Position numbers and translations under genes: made by a program. The notes below the pieces were generated by a model. It did not search any database. It worked only from the letters and a program-made list of their open reading frames with translations, and had not been told where the DNA came from. Below are positions 27,101-35,235 of a stretch of DNA of 64,000 nt, in pieces (positions within the stretch are counted from its first letter, which is position 1; the number at the start of each line of letters is the position of its first letter). The DNA comes from SpSt-398 sp041752235 (GTDB taxonomy: Bacteria; Bacteroidota; Bacteroidia; Chitinophagales; Chitinophagaceae): contig JBGSHM010000006.1 of NCBI GenBank assembly GCA_041752235.1, forward strand, positions 124,001 through 188,000. Direction: 5' to 3'.

Positions 27101-27154
27101 AAATTGACTAAAGTGCTGGAAGAAGAACAACTGGAAAGCAAAGTGAACGGATAA
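24122..27154 (+). CDS. Large exported TPR protein (about 1,010 residues)
   Basis: The ATG at 24122 is followed by a signal peptide (KQISLLFTAIFTGLLVHGQQ); an in-frame open extension to 24014 lacks signal features and is rejected. Nearly the whole mature protein is built of tetratricopeptide repeats, with units such as AEYHYRKQEFATAVQLYEQAG, FHQGYSYFTLQRFNQAKPLF, LGHAYFEKKEYAKALPYLES and YLLGDSYLKTGEKANARSA in segments. It should be a periplasmic scaffold. It is followed 30 bp later by an outer-membrane barrel and then by an HU-CCDC81-like membrane protein, a probable operon. A complex spanning the envelope is plausible but not shown. Confidence 0.9.
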   Translation: MKQISLLFTAIFTGLLVHGQQTAVNADPQEKFKLAKDLFQKEQYSLAYPLLKELESGLTESVRANEAIMSQEVKYYFTVCALKQNEDRAVDMARDYIDLEKNNPRIQQLGFHLAEYHYRKQEFATAVQLYEQAGIANLSNREIADMKFHQGYSYFTLQRFNQAKPLFNTVRVLKDDPNYIDANYYYGFLAFRDRNYTEALQSFRIVENEKQYAQVVPYYIAQIYYIQGKKDEALAYAENKIKSGNSQYYDLELKQLLGHAYFEKKEYAKALPYLESYVAGTSKVTRENLYELSYSYYQGKNYKKAIEGFKQLGGKEDSLSQHAMYLLGDSYLKTGEKANARSAFLFCASNSSNASQKEISRYQYAKLSYELGYQDEALKSLQSFLADYPQSTYTPEARELLVGVLANTNNYRDALVLLEGMTNPTPNAKRFYPQILFGRAAELINDGQLAEANTLLDKALKAPNNERVLPYVQFWKGEIAYRNNDLDNAIRFYNGYKDAGAPTNGEANANTVRYNLGYCYLRKENYPVALTFFESLSKNPALNSDPLTQDAYLRTADCYYMERNYNKAKPMYDNVVKFSWPAEDYATFQLAMLAGVKNTSEKVKLMNNLTRKFPRSGLVNDANLEIANAYLSDERFSEAIPYLDKLISGNDERFKPQAYLKSGNAFYNVNNNNEALTRYKKLVSTYPNTQEAEDAIGNIRAIYVEQGQPDEFAGFMRQAGRPLSVSTEDSLTWAAAEIQYANGNKDAALNSFGTYLQRFPTGAHALEANFYSAGIYADRKKWPEAISRFDYVAERAPNQYAEASVLQLSRISFFELKNYAQAETYFNQLKELASNQENKLEAMRGLLRSQYQLEKWTEALDNAKELVNEKGSSTDDKTLANMAIAKSYQVNRQYDLAIANYKTVVSLNKAALAAEARYEIANSWLALNRLGDAEKAAFEVINKSGSYDYWVTKAYILLGDVFFKQKDYFNAKATFQSIVDNSLNPDLKTEAQTKLTKVLEEEQLESKVNG

Positions 27155-27184
27155 TTTAAGTAAAAACGCATTCAAGAAATACCT

Positions 27185-28831
27185 ATGACGAAGGGCTCCC
27201 TCCTCTACACGATCTTAATTTTTTCAGGAATGGCTATGGCTGTTCCCGCATCGGCACAGGATACTACCAAGAAGAAGTCGGTGGATATTCTTTCCGAATT
27301 CAAACCTGTGCTGAAAGAATCGGCGAAGATAAATTTTAATCCATCGCCGGCGCCAAATGATACGACAAGACCGGTACTGAATTATAATATTCCCAATCAG
27401 AACCTGTTGTTTGCCTATCAGCCAGGGACCTTACAACCATTGGCCATGGATATCGATTCGGGCGGACGATGGGATAACAGCAGTTATGTCAAGGCTGGTT
27501 TTGGCAGCCTGAAATCACCGCTGGTGGAAGCCGGGTTCTCCTTTGGGGATGGAAAGACAGCAGGATTAAATATCTATGCCAAACACCTGGCGGCAGAAGG
27601 GAAAAGGGAATTTCAGGATTTCTCCAATACCCGCGCAATCCTGAGTGGTTTCTTTCAGACCGCAAAGAGTATTGAATGGAATGCTAAACTGGGCATGGAA
27701 CAGGAGCGGTATAATAAATATGGATACCTTCCTGCTACGCTGACCTTTGACAAGGATTCTATACGCAACCGCTTTCAAACCATTTCAGGGGCACTCGGTT
27801 TTCACAATATCCACAAAACTGAATACGGGATATCCTATAACCCGGATCTGCGGATCGATATCTTTACGGACAATCATAAAACCACCGAGAGCAATACCTT
27901 TCTTAATCTCCCTTTGCAAAAAACCATCGGGAAGGTATTTGCCGTTAACCTGGGCATCACTTTTGATCTGACGCGATTGAAACCCAATGGTAAGGATGCG
28001 ATCAACAACACCTTGTATTATATTTCTCCGGCGGTTCTTTTCAAAACGCCCAATATCAATATTCAGGCGGGAATACGTCCATCCTGGGATAACAAAAGTT
28101 TCCGGATGTTTCCCAATATCACGGCCGAAGTGGGAACCGAGGACCAACGGTTCACCTTCCAGGCTGGTTGGATCGGATACCTGCGTAAGACTTCTTATCA
28201 ATACCTGGCATCACAAAATCCCTGGCTGTATGTCCCTGATCAGTTGTTGAATTCTGCGATAGATGAGCGTTATGCCGGATTCAAAGGATCCGTGGGAGAT
28301 CATTTTTCCTATAGTGCAAAAGTTGGCTTCAACCGGATCAAGAATCAACCCTTGTTCGTGAACGATAAGGTGGATGGGAAATCATTCTTTACCGTTTATG
28401 AACCCAGTATGAATGTTTTGCATTTCGGTGCAGAAGTGGGGTACACGGTTCAGGAGCAGTTTTCCCTTTTGGCTGGCATGACCTTGAACCAGTATTCCAA
28501 GCTCACTGTGAATGAAAAGGCCTGGGGATTACTGCCTTTAGAAGTAAAAGCAGCAATGAAATTGCAGGTGTTAAAAGACCTTTGGTTAAAGACCGATCTG
28601 TTTGCCTGGAGTGGGCCTCAATTTCAAACACAGCCCGGGCCTGCTGATAAGTTGAAGGGGGCATTTGATTTGAGCTCGGGACTGGAGTTTCGTTTTTCCA
28701 AAAGCCTGAACTTCTGGGCCCAGTTCAATAATCTATTCAACAACGAATATCAGCGCTGGAACCAATACCCTGTATATGGGTTCAATTTCCAGGCGGGAAT
28801 TATATTCTCCTTTACCCAAAAAGCCATGTAG
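27185..28831 (+). CDS. Outer-membrane beta-barrel protein
   Basis: A 548-residue protein with a signal peptide (TILIFSGMAMAVPASAQ). The mature part has an N-terminal segment DILSEFKPVLKESAKINFNP, then alternating strands rich in aromatic residues across its length and a C-terminal barrel-type ending GFNFQAGIIFSFTQKAM. FNNLFNNEYQRWNQYPVYGFNF resembles the closing strands of TonB-dependent receptors, but no plug domain is evident, so it looks like a stand-alone barrel. It lies between the TPR protein and the HU-CCDC81-like gene. Role unknown. Confidence 0.82.
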   Translation: MTKGSLLYTILIFSGMAMAVPASAQDTTKKKSVDILSEFKPVLKESAKINFNPSPAPNDTTRPVLNYNIPNQNLLFAYQPGTLQPLAMDIDSGGRWDNSSYVKAGFGSLKSPLVEAGFSFGDGKTAGLNIYAKHLAAEGKREFQDFSNTRAILSGFFQTAKSIEWNAKLGMEQERYNKYGYLPATLTFDKDSIRNRFQTISGALGFHNIHKTEYGISYNPDLRIDIFTDNHKTTESNTFLNLPLQKTIGKVFAVNLGITFDLTRLKPNGKDAINNTLYYISPAVLFKTPNINIQAGIRPSWDNKSFRMFPNITAEVGTEDQRFTFQAGWIGYLRKTSYQYLASQNPWLYVPDQLLNSAIDERYAGFKGSVGDHFSYSAKVGFNRIKNQPLFVNDKVDGKSFFTVYEPSMNVLHFGAEVGYTVQEQFSLLAGMTLNQYSKLTVNEKAWGLLPLEVKAAMKLQVLKDLWLKTDLFAWSGPQFQTQPGPADKLKGAFDLSSGLEFRFSKSLNFWAQFNNLFNNEYQRWNQYPVYGFNFQAGIIFSFTQKAM

Positions 28832-28852
28832 ATTCCCTAATTTGCCCGCCAA

Positions 28853-29476
28853 ATGAACCTGGATTCCACTTTATATAAATACCTCGTCACGACCGGTTCG
28901 CTTCCTTTGCCTGGTTTAGGAACCCTGCGGGTGAATCAGCAATCGGCCACCTATGATATTGCCGGTAAACAATTTTTGCCGCCTACCTATCATTTTTCCC
29001 TTGACCCGGAGGAGAAGCAATCACCTGCGCAGGTCTTTGAGTGGATATCCTCCACGCTGGCCATCGGTGATGGCGAGGCGATTGAGTCTTTCAATGGGTT
29101 TGCCAACCGATTCAAACAGGAGTTGGGACAAACCCGAAAATCGATTTGGGATGGAGTAGGGGCCTTTAAAAAGGATCTGGCTGGTGTTCTTTCTTTTCAA
29201 TCTGAAGAGATCACTCCGCTTGGTTTGAGCCCGGTTTCGGCCGAGAAAGTCATCCATGCTCATACTTCGCATACGATGCTGGTGGGGGATCAGGAGAAGA
29301 CCAGCGAGGAAATGACCGCCTGGCTCGAAGAAGAGGCAACACCCCGTAACTGGCCAATGATCATTGCCTGGGTGTTATTGGGACTTTCCCTGCTTTTTTT
29401 AGGATACCATTTTTCCAAAAAAGGAATGAATGCCTCGGCCTTTGGCAATGAACAAACCATCGAGGCCAACCCCTGA
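28853..29476 (+). CDS. HU-CCDC81-like membrane protein
   Basis: A 207-residue protein. The N-terminal part, LYKYLVTTGSLPLPGLGTLRV and HFSLDPEEKQSPAQVFEWIS, resembles the HU-CCDC81 domain used at the N-terminus of Bacteroidota envelope proteins. A single hydrophobic helix lies near residues 165-185 (MIIAWVLLGLSLLFLGYHF). Such proteins often end in a SPOR domain, which this copy lacks: after the helix only about 20 residues remain. It may link the cytoplasm to the periplasmic TPR protein upstream. Family call is by resemblance. Confidence 0.6.
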   Translation: MNLDSTLYKYLVTTGSLPLPGLGTLRVNQQSATYDIAGKQFLPPTYHFSLDPEEKQSPAQVFEWISSTLAIGDGEAIESFNGFANRFKQELGQTRKSIWDGVGAFKKDLAGVLSFQSEEITPLGLSPVSAEKVIHAHTSHTMLVGDQEKTSEEMTAWLEEEATPRNWPMIIAWVLLGLSLLFLGYHFSKKGMNASAFGNEQTIEANP

Positions 29477-29506
29477 TCTTTATTCAATTTCTTTTACCTT
29501 GCGGCC

Positions 29507-30415
29507 ATGGATGCACAGGTTCATTATACGGCCTGCCCGGTTTGTGGGGGCAATCGATTCCAACCGATTTTTTCCGTTCACGATCATACCGTTAGCCAGG
29601 AGGATTTTTTGATCCTGGGTTGTCCCGATTGTGGACATCGGTTCACACAGGATGTACCTGGGCCTGACCAGATAGGCGCTTACTACAAAGCGGAATCCTA
29701 TATTTCACACACCAATAGTTCAAAAGGTTTGATCAATAGGTTGTACAAGATCGTCAGGGGATACACCATTGGTTCGAAGCGTCGCTGGGTGGAGAAATGC
29801 ACCGGTCTGAAAAAAGGAGCCATTCTGGACATTGGCGCCGGTACCGGATTTTTTATCGCAGAAATGAAAAGCAAAGGGTGGGAGGTAACAGGTCTGGAAC
29901 CTGATGCAGAAGCACGCGAGGTAGCAGTACAGACACATGGGCTGAAGCTGGAAGAGCTAAACACTTTATATCAACTCACACCAGGTACTTATGATGCGAT
30001 TACCCTCTGGCATGTATTGGAACATGTGCATGACCTGGAAGGATATGTCAAACGGTTTAGTGAGCTTCTCAAACCGGATGGACGCCTGCTTATTGCGGTT
30101 CCTAATCATACCAGTCATGACGCCAAAAAATATAGAAAGGATTGGGCGGCGTATGATGTGCCCCGGCACCTGCATCATTTTTCTCCTTCCAGCATAAAAC
30201 ATTTATTGGAAAAACGGGGGTTCACATTACAGGAGATACGTCCCATGTATTTTGACGCCTTTTATGTGAGTCTGTTGAGTAGTAAATACCAGCTTGGGAA
30301 AACAGCCTGGCTGTCGGCAATATTTGTGGCTTTTGTATCCAATTGCAAAGCCTTTTTCCACCGCGAGCAGTGCAGCTCGATCACGTACATTTTTAAACCA
30401 AAGGGGAATAGCTAA
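29507..30415 (+). CDS. SAM-dependent methyltransferase with N-terminal zinc ribbon
   Basis: A 302-residue protein. Two CxxC pairs (Cys10/13 and Cys39/42, CPVCGG and CPDCGH) form a zinc-binding start, followed by a class I methyltransferase domain with AILDIGAGTGFFIAEM, VTGLEPDA, ITLWHVLEHVHDL and LLIAVPN. This layout is that of the class I methyltransferases often found in cell-surface glycan or natural-product loci. Substrate unknown. The upstream gap of 30 bp has a TACCTTGC element, so it may have its own promoter. Confidence 0.88.
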   Translation: MDAQVHYTACPVCGGNRFQPIFSVHDHTVSQEDFLILGCPDCGHRFTQDVPGPDQIGAYYKAESYISHTNSSKGLINRLYKIVRGYTIGSKRRWVEKCTGLKKGAILDIGAGTGFFIAEMKSKGWEVTGLEPDAEAREVAVQTHGLKLEELNTLYQLTPGTYDAITLWHVLEHVHDLEGYVKRFSELLKPDGRLLIAVPNHTSHDAKKYRKDWAAYDVPRHLHHFSPSSIKHLLEKRGFTLQEIRPMYFDAFYVSLLSSKYQLGKTAWLSAIFVAFVSNCKAFFHREQCSSITYIFKPKGNS

Positions 30416-30428
30416 GCGCTTTTTGCTA

Positions 30429-31229
30429 TTAGTTTCCAAACTGCACCTCAAACAACTTAGGCCATCTCTTCCCGGTAATGAAAATTTTCTTTGTTACTGA
30501 ATCGTAGGCGATACCATTGGGTACATCCACCTGGGGATCGATCTGTTTTACGCGCTGCCAGATCTCTGATAAATCTGCTTTGCCCAGCACCTGGCCATTT
30601 GAAGGGTCGATGCGTAAAATATAAGGCATGGTCCATTGATTGGCATACACATACCCGTTAATGAATTCGAGTTCATTCAGATTATAGGCCAGTTCTCCGT
30701 TTTGGTAGACTCCCTGCGTTCGGAGTAGCCGGAATGTATTTGGGTCGTAGAAATAAAGGTTACTGCTTCCATCACTCACGATCATTTCTTTGCCATCGGT
30801 AGTGATACCCCAGCCTTCTGTATTAATGGGGAATTCGGCGATTTTTTTAAAGGTCTTGATATCGTACACAAACACTTTGTGTTCTTCCCAGGTCAATTGA
30901 AACAAGGAATCACCCCAGGTGGCAATGCCTTCGCCAAAGTATTCCGGTTCAAGATCAACCCGTTTCAATACTTTGCCTGATTCCAGCTCAACTTTCATAA
31001 GTCGAGAATGTCCTCTTTCTCCTGTTCCTTCATAAAAGTCACCTTTATGAAATACCAGGCCTTGGGTAAAAAAGGCGGTATCGTGGGGATATTCTTTAAT
31101 AATTGAATAAGACATGGCCCGGGTAATATCCGGTTTTTGAGGATCAGGGGTATTTCCACCCCCATTGCCCTGGTCATTACACGATGCCAGCAGGCTCCAT
31201 CCGGCGAGTAAGGATATGGCGATGCGCAT
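30429..31229 (-). CDS. Glutaminyl-peptide cyclotransferase, lipoprotein
   Basis: A 266-residue protein with a lipobox (WSLLASC, Cys17) after a short hydrophobic stretch. The mature part carries the bacterial glutamine cyclotransferase signatures EYPHDTAFFTQGLVFHKGDFYEG (read in segments), FGEGIATWGDSLFQLTW, GWGITTDGKEMIVSDGS and NELEFINGYVYANQW. It forms N-terminal pyroglutamate on exported proteins, in agreement with the many secreted proteins with Gln at the mature N-terminus in this phylum. A TATCTTTG box lies 16 nt upstream. Confidence 0.92.
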   Translation of the reverse strand: MRIAISLLAGWSLLASCNDQGNGGGNTPDPQKPDITRAMSYSIIKEYPHDTAFFTQGLVFHKGDFYEGTGERGHSRLMKVELESGKVLKRVDLEPEYFGEGIATWGDSLFQLTWEEHKVFVYDIKTFKKIAEFPINTEGWGITTDGKEMIVSDGSSNLYFYDPNTFRLLRTQGVYQNGELAYNLNELEFINGYVYANQWTMPYILRIDPSNGQVLGKADLSEIWQRVKQIDPQVDVPNGIAYDSVTKKIFITGKRWPKLFEVQFGN

Positions 31230-31245
31230 AGGTCTAATATTCTGA

Positions 31246-31253
31246 CAAAGATA
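31246..31253 (-). promoter_or_regulatory. -7 promoter box TATCTTTG for the cyclotransferase
   Basis: Exact TAnnTTTG match on the minus strand, ending 16 nt before the start codon. Confidence 0.55.
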
Positions 31254-31518
31254 GACTTATGTTTAAAAATTAGATGGTTAATTCCTCCCTAAATTTTAGT
31301 CCTCCCTTCTTTTTTGGGGGGACGGCTTGCATAATCCGAAAATTGAGGCTATGTTTATGGTGGATTAGGTTACAACTTTTTACCTCTAATTCGCCCTCCG
31401 TATCCGGGAAAAATCTTCCCAATAACCATTTTGATCATACCCTTCTAATTCCAATTCCCGCAGAAACCACGTAATCCCCCTGTGGAGCCGTTTTTTTCAT
31501 TCTTTACCTTTTGAAACA

Positions 31519-32784
31519 ATGATGAAAAAGCTGGCTGGCTTTGTGCTGTCCTTTCTGCTTGTACAATTGATTCATGCTCAACGAAATTGCTCGAGCCATG
31601 AGTATGTCCAACGCATGCTTGAAACAGACCCCACTCTTGCCCAACGAATCTCCGAGATCGAACAATTTACGCACCGGTTGACCCATCGTACGGTGGAGGT
31701 CAATGACCTGCCCGGTTCCGCGGCGGATCAACCTGTACTCGTCATTCCGGTAGTGGTGCATGTCATCTATCACTATCCCGAAGAGAATATTCCCGATTCA
31801 CGGATCAGGGATCAGATAGAAATACTTAACCGCGATTTCCGACGCTTAAATGCAGATACCAGTAATATCCCGGATGGGTTTGCTGACCTGTCTGCTGATA
31901 TACGTATCGAATTCAAGCTGGCCACCAGCGACCCCAAAGGAAGGGCCACATCGGGAGTGGTGCGAAAGTATTCGCCCCTCACCAAATGGAAGATGGATGA
32001 TAATGTAAAATTTGATGACGAGTTGGGCTCCGACGCCTGGGATGCATCCCAATACCTGAATATCTGGGTTTGTAATATGGATGACCTGTTGGGTTATGCG
32101 AGTTTCCCCGGTACTCCCCTTGAGCGTGATGGCATCGTGATCAACTATAAAGCATTTGGTCCCATTGGGTATTTCTCCCAATACAATAAAGGCCGCACCA
32201 CTGTGCATGAAGTGGGTCACTGGCTCAATCTGAGGCATATTTGGGGCGATTCAGATTGCGGGGACGACCTGGTAGGGGATACCCCTCCGCAACGCAGCTA
32301 TACCCCCGGCTGTCCCTCTGGCGTAAGAGTAACCTGTAACAATGGCTCGAACGGTGGCGATATGTACATGAACTATATGGATTTTACCAGCGACGCCTGT
32401 GTAAATATGTTCACTTATGGGCAGAAGCAGCGGATGCGAACCTTATTTGAAGAAGGAGGGCCACGTCATTCATTTCTCAATTCCCGTGGATTGGATGCAC
32501 CTTTACTGGAAGAAGGCAGTCTGCCGGATAATACACCCAAATGGCTTCACATCAAGTTATATCCCAATCCGGCCAATAGTACGGTGACGATGAATTTTCA
32601 ATATGATATTCGTTGGATCGGAAAAGAATTACGCGTGACCGACCTCTCCGGGCGGGTCATCCTGCGCACTACGATCTCTCACGCCATACATACGGTGGAT
32701 ATCAGCCGCCTTGCTCCCGGTGTTTACTTTATCGATGGAGAGAAGGATGGGGAGAAGATGCGGGAGAAGTTCATTAAGCTTTGA
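31519..32784 (+). CDS. M43-family zinc metalloprotease with T9SS sorting domain
   Basis: A 421-residue secreted protease. It begins with a signal peptide (AGFVLSFLLVQLIHAQ). The extended zinc motif HEVGHWLNLRH (His230, Glu231, His234, His240) and the Met-turn segment YMNYMDFTSDACVNMFT are those of pappalysin-like M43 enzymes. The last 80 residues, LYPNPANSTVTMNF and LAPGVYFIDGEKDGEKMREKF, form a type A C-terminal sorting domain for type IX secretion. It should therefore be released or attached at the cell surface. A TACCTTTT box lies only 6 nt before the ATG. Its stop codon lies in a long palindrome. Confidence 0.94.
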   Translation: MMKKLAGFVLSFLLVQLIHAQRNCSSHEYVQRMLETDPTLAQRISEIEQFTHRLTHRTVEVNDLPGSAADQPVLVIPVVVHVIYHYPEENIPDSRIRDQIEILNRDFRRLNADTSNIPDGFADLSADIRIEFKLATSDPKGRATSGVVRKYSPLTKWKMDDNVKFDDELGSDAWDASQYLNIWVCNMDDLLGYASFPGTPLERDGIVINYKAFGPIGYFSQYNKGRTTVHEVGHWLNLRHIWGDSDCGDDLVGDTPPQRSYTPGCPSGVRVTCNNGSNGGDMYMNYMDFTSDACVNMFTYGQKQRMRTLFEEGGPRHSFLNSRGLDAPLLEEGSLPDNTPKWLHIKLYPNPANSTVTMNFQYDIRWIGKELRVTDLSGRVILRTTISHAIHTVDISRLAPGVYFIDGEKDGEKMREKFIKL

Positions 32785-32976
32785 CCAGGATTTGACCAGG
32801 ATTTAAAGATTAGAGGATTGCCAGGATTCATTGATGAAATGATCAAATAACTAAAGGATTGAAGGGTTAATTTCAATTAACCCCTCAATCCTTCAGTCAT
32901 TTAATCCTGGAATCCTCTAATCTTTAAATCCTGGTCAAATCCTGGGCAATCCTCTAATCTCTAAATCCTGGTCAAA
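32781..32976. repeat. Nested palindrome spanning two convergent stop codons
   Basis: The core hairpin has 19-bp arms with one mismatch (32854-32872 and 32875-32893, loop TC). The outer arms (32792-32828 and 32903-32938) match over 36 positions with a single gap. Extra copies of TTGACCAGGAT lie at each outer end. The left unit gives the TGA of the M43 gene and the right unit that of lpd. It is likely a two-way terminator. Confidence 0.9.
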
Positions 32977-34375
32977 GATGAATGGCCTCCCCATACGCCA
33001 CCTCAATCGCATCCTTCACGCTCTCGCTAATGGTGGGGTGGGGGTGAATGCTATTTAGTACTTCGTGGTAAGTTGTTTCCAGTTTACGGGCGGTAACGGT
33101 TTGCGCGATGATTTCGGTAACGTTGTAACCGATCATGTGCGTACCCAGCCATTCGCCGTATTTCGCATCAAAGATCACTTTCACAAATCCTTCGGTATGA
33201 CCGGCGGCTGAGGCTTTACCACTGGCGCTTAGCGGGAATTTCCCCACTTTGATTTCATAACCTGCTTCTTTGGCTTGTTTTTCAGTAAAACCAACGGATG
33301 CTATCTCGGGAACACAATAGGTACAACCCGGCACATTGCCGTAGTCAAGGGCTTCGGGTTTATGATGATATTTCTTTTCTCCAAAAGCGATGTTCTCAAT
33401 ACAAATGATCCCTTCTTTGGAAGCGACGTGTGCCAGTGCCTGACCGGGTACACAGTCCCCAATGGCATAGATACCGGGTATATTGGTCTGATAAAATTTA
33501 TCAACCATGATACGGCCCTTATCTGTTTTTACGCCCAGGGTTTCCAAACCAATATTCTCAATATTGGCGGCAACGCCTACTGCGCTGAGCAATACATCCG
33601 CCTCGAGTGTGACCTCGCCGCTGGCCGTTTTTACTGTTGCTTTTACACCGGCTCCCGATGTGTCCACTTTGGTCACTTCGCTGCTGGTCATGATCTCTAT
33701 GCCTTTTTTCTTGAGATTCTTTTCCAGTTCTTTAGAAATATCCTCATCTTCTACCGGAACCACCCGGGGCATGAATTCAACAATGGTCACCTTGGTTCCG
33801 ATGGCATTATAGAAATATCCAAACTCCACGCCAATGGCTCCACTACCAACAATGATCATGCTTTTGGGTTGGGTGGGGAGGGACATAGCCTCACGGTAAC
33901 CAAAGATCTTTTTGCCATCCTGCTTGAGGGCAGGGAGTTCGCGGCTGCGGCCTCCGGTGGCAATGATAATATGGCGACCTTCTACTACCGTTTTACTTCC
34001 GTCTGCGGCTGTTACTTCCACCTGGCCCTTGGCTTTTAATTTACCATAGCCCATGACCACATCGATCTTATTCTTTTTCATGAGGAATTGAACCCCTTTG
34101 CTCATTTTATCGGCCACCCCGCGGCTCCGCTTGATCACCGCGTCAAATTGATGAGTACCAGTGGCTTCGATACCAAAATCCTTGGCATGTTGTATGTATT
34201 CCATCACCTGGGCTGACTTCAGGAGGGCCTTGGTGGGGATACAACCCCAGTTCAGACAAATTCCACCCAGACTTTCCTTTTCAATGATCGCAGTTTTTAA
34301 CCCCAGTTGGGATGCCCGGATCGCTGCCACGTAACCACCTGGTCCACTGCCAATTACGACGAGATCGTATGCCAT
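32972..34375 (-). CDS. lpdA: Dihydrolipoyl dehydrogenase (E3)
   Basis: A 467-residue flavoprotein with the FAD motif VVIGSGPGGYVAA, the redox disulfide GGICLNWGCIPTKAL (Cys40 and Cys45), the NAD motif IIVGSGAIGVEFGYFY, the second FAD site GIYAIGDCVPGQALAH and the C-terminal catalytic HPHPTISE. It reoxidises lipoyl groups of 2-oxoacid dehydrogenase and glycine cleavage complexes in the cytoplasm. It stands alone here: E1/E2 genes are not adjacent, though an E2 is found 14 kb upstream. Start at the ATG at 34375 begins MAYDLVVIG as expected. Confidence 0.97.
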   Translation of the reverse strand: MAYDLVVIGSGPGGYVAAIRASQLGLKTAIIEKESLGGICLNWGCIPTKALLKSAQVMEYIQHAKDFGIEATGTHQFDAVIKRSRGVADKMSKGVQFLMKKNKIDVVMGYGKLKAKGQVEVTAADGSKTVVEGRHIIIATGGRSRELPALKQDGKKIFGYREAMSLPTQPKSMIIVGSGAIGVEFGYFYNAIGTKVTIVEFMPRVVPVEDEDISKELEKNLKKKGIEIMTSSEVTKVDTSGAGVKATVKTASGEVTLEADVLLSAVGVAANIENIGLETLGVKTDKGRIMVDKFYQTNIPGIYAIGDCVPGQALAHVASKEGIICIENIAFGEKKYHHKPEALDYGNVPGCTYCVPEIASVGFTEKQAKEAGYEIKVGKFPLSASGKASAAGHTEGFVKVIFDAKYGEWLGTHMIGYNVTEIIAQTVTARKLETTYHEVLNSIHPHPTISESVKDAIEVAYGEAIHL

Positions 34376-34456
34376 AAGATGTAGATTGAGTTTGAATTGA
34401 GAGGCGAAGTTATTTGAAATGAGGGAATTGGCAAAAGGAGGAAGGTCCGTGGTCTG

Positions 34457-34680
34457 AAGTCAGGAGACCGGGGACAGGGGTCATGAGTCAGGAGTCAGGG
34501 GTCCGGAGTATTGATTTTAGCGTAAAGGAGTGAATAGGAGTAAGGAAAGTTTGACTTTTCGATTTTAAATGCCAAGAACCTATAATTTTTAAGACCAATT
34601 CACCAACCCCCGACTTCGGACCCCTGACCCTTGACCCCTGACTCCTGACTCCTGACCCCTGTCCCTGGACTCCCGACTCT
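34457..34680. repeat. Inverted micro-repeat arms around an AT-rich centre
   Basis: The left arm contains several copies of AGTCAGGAG and GACAGGGGTCA; the right arm contains the complements CTGACTCCTGACTCC and CCCCTGTCCC. The arms are repeated units rather than unique sequence. The arrangement is like that at 59400-59720 but with other motifs. Confidence 0.8.
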
Positions 34681-34742
34681 TGCCCTCCAACCTATTTCTC
34701 CCACAATCCCAGACTTTTTTTCTTTATTTCCAGTACTTTCCC

Positions 34743-34750
34743 TACCTTTG
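34743..34750 (+). promoter_or_regulatory. -7 promoter box TACCTTTG for rpmB operon
   Basis: Exact match to TAnnTTTG, 23 nt before the rpmB ATG, in the context CCTACCTTTGCC seen before many genes of this group. Confidence 0.65.
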
Positions 34751-34773
34751 CCGTCCCAAAAATTTGAATCGTC

Positions 34774-35010
34774 ATGGCAAGAGTATGTCAGATCACAGGT
34801 AAGGTTCCGATGACCGGTAACAAGGTGTCGCACTCGAACATCAAGACCAAGCGTCGTTTTCTGCCGAATTTGCAGACAAAGCGGTTCTTCCTGGCTGAGG
34901 AGGATAAATGGATCACCTTGAAAGTATCTGCGGATGGTATCAGAACCATCAACAAACGCGGACTTCTCAGTGTGGTTAAAGAATTGAGGTCTAAGGGACA
35001 ACACATTTAA
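34774..35010 (+). CDS. rpmB: 50S ribosomal protein bL28
   Basis: A 78-residue basic protein. MARVCQITGKVPMTGNKVSH and the middle NIKTKRRFLPNLQTKRF are typical of bL28, as is the end KGLLSVVKELRSKGQ-like segment. It is part of the large ribosomal subunit. It leads the rpmB-rpmG-DUF4295 operon with its own strong -7 box. The 21-bp gap to rpmG and the shared strand support co-transcription. Confidence 0.96.
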   Translation: MARVCQITGKVPMTGNKVSHSNIKTKRRFLPNLQTKRFFLAEEDKWITLKVSADGIRTINKRGLLSVVKELRSKGQHI

Positions 35011-35031
35011 TCGTATCAAACGTAAATAATC

Positions 35032-35214
35032 ATGGCAAAGAAAGGAAACCGTGTACAGGTAATTCTGGAATGCACCGAGCACAAGACCAGCGGTCAGCCC
35101 GGTACAAGCCGTTACATTACGGTGAAAAACAAAAAGAACAACCCGGAGCGTCTGGAGTTGAAAAAATTCAACCCCATTCTCAAGAAAGTGACCGTTCACA
35201 AAGAAATTAAGTAA
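35032..35214 (+). CDS. rpmG: 50S ribosomal protein bL33
   Basis: A 60-residue basic protein starting MAKKGNRVQVILECTEHK. It lacks the zinc-ligand CxxC pairs (only one Cys, CTEH), so it is the C-minus form of bL33. The segment TVKNKKNNPERLELKKFNP is characteristic. It lies between rpmB and the DUF4295 gene. Confidence 0.95.
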   Translation: MAKKGNRVQVILECTEHKTSGQPGTSRYITVKNKKNNPERLELKKFNPILKKVTVHKEIK

Positions 35215-35235
35215 GAGACCTTAACTCATTAAGAT

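Larger units (their letters stand above)
34376..34773. other. Repeat-rich gap between lpdA and rpmB
   Basis: About 400 bp without a credible gene. Micro-repeat arms of GTCAGGAG and GTCAGGGG type occupy about 34457-34505 and 34607-34680 in inverse orientation around an AT-rich centre. A minus-strand open frame across it runs into rpmB and is rejected. The rpmB -7 box lies at 34743-34750. Confidence 0.75.

Noticed and set aside
33275..34039. 254-codon plus-strand open frame
   Set aside because: It lies wholly antisense to lpdA, whose motifs are certain; the translation has no domain features and is rich in Cys and Tyr as expected for a shadow.
34600..35199. 199-codon minus-strand open frame
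   Set aside because: Antisense to rpmB and rpmG and extended through micro-repeats; a repeat-encoded tail and no family match.
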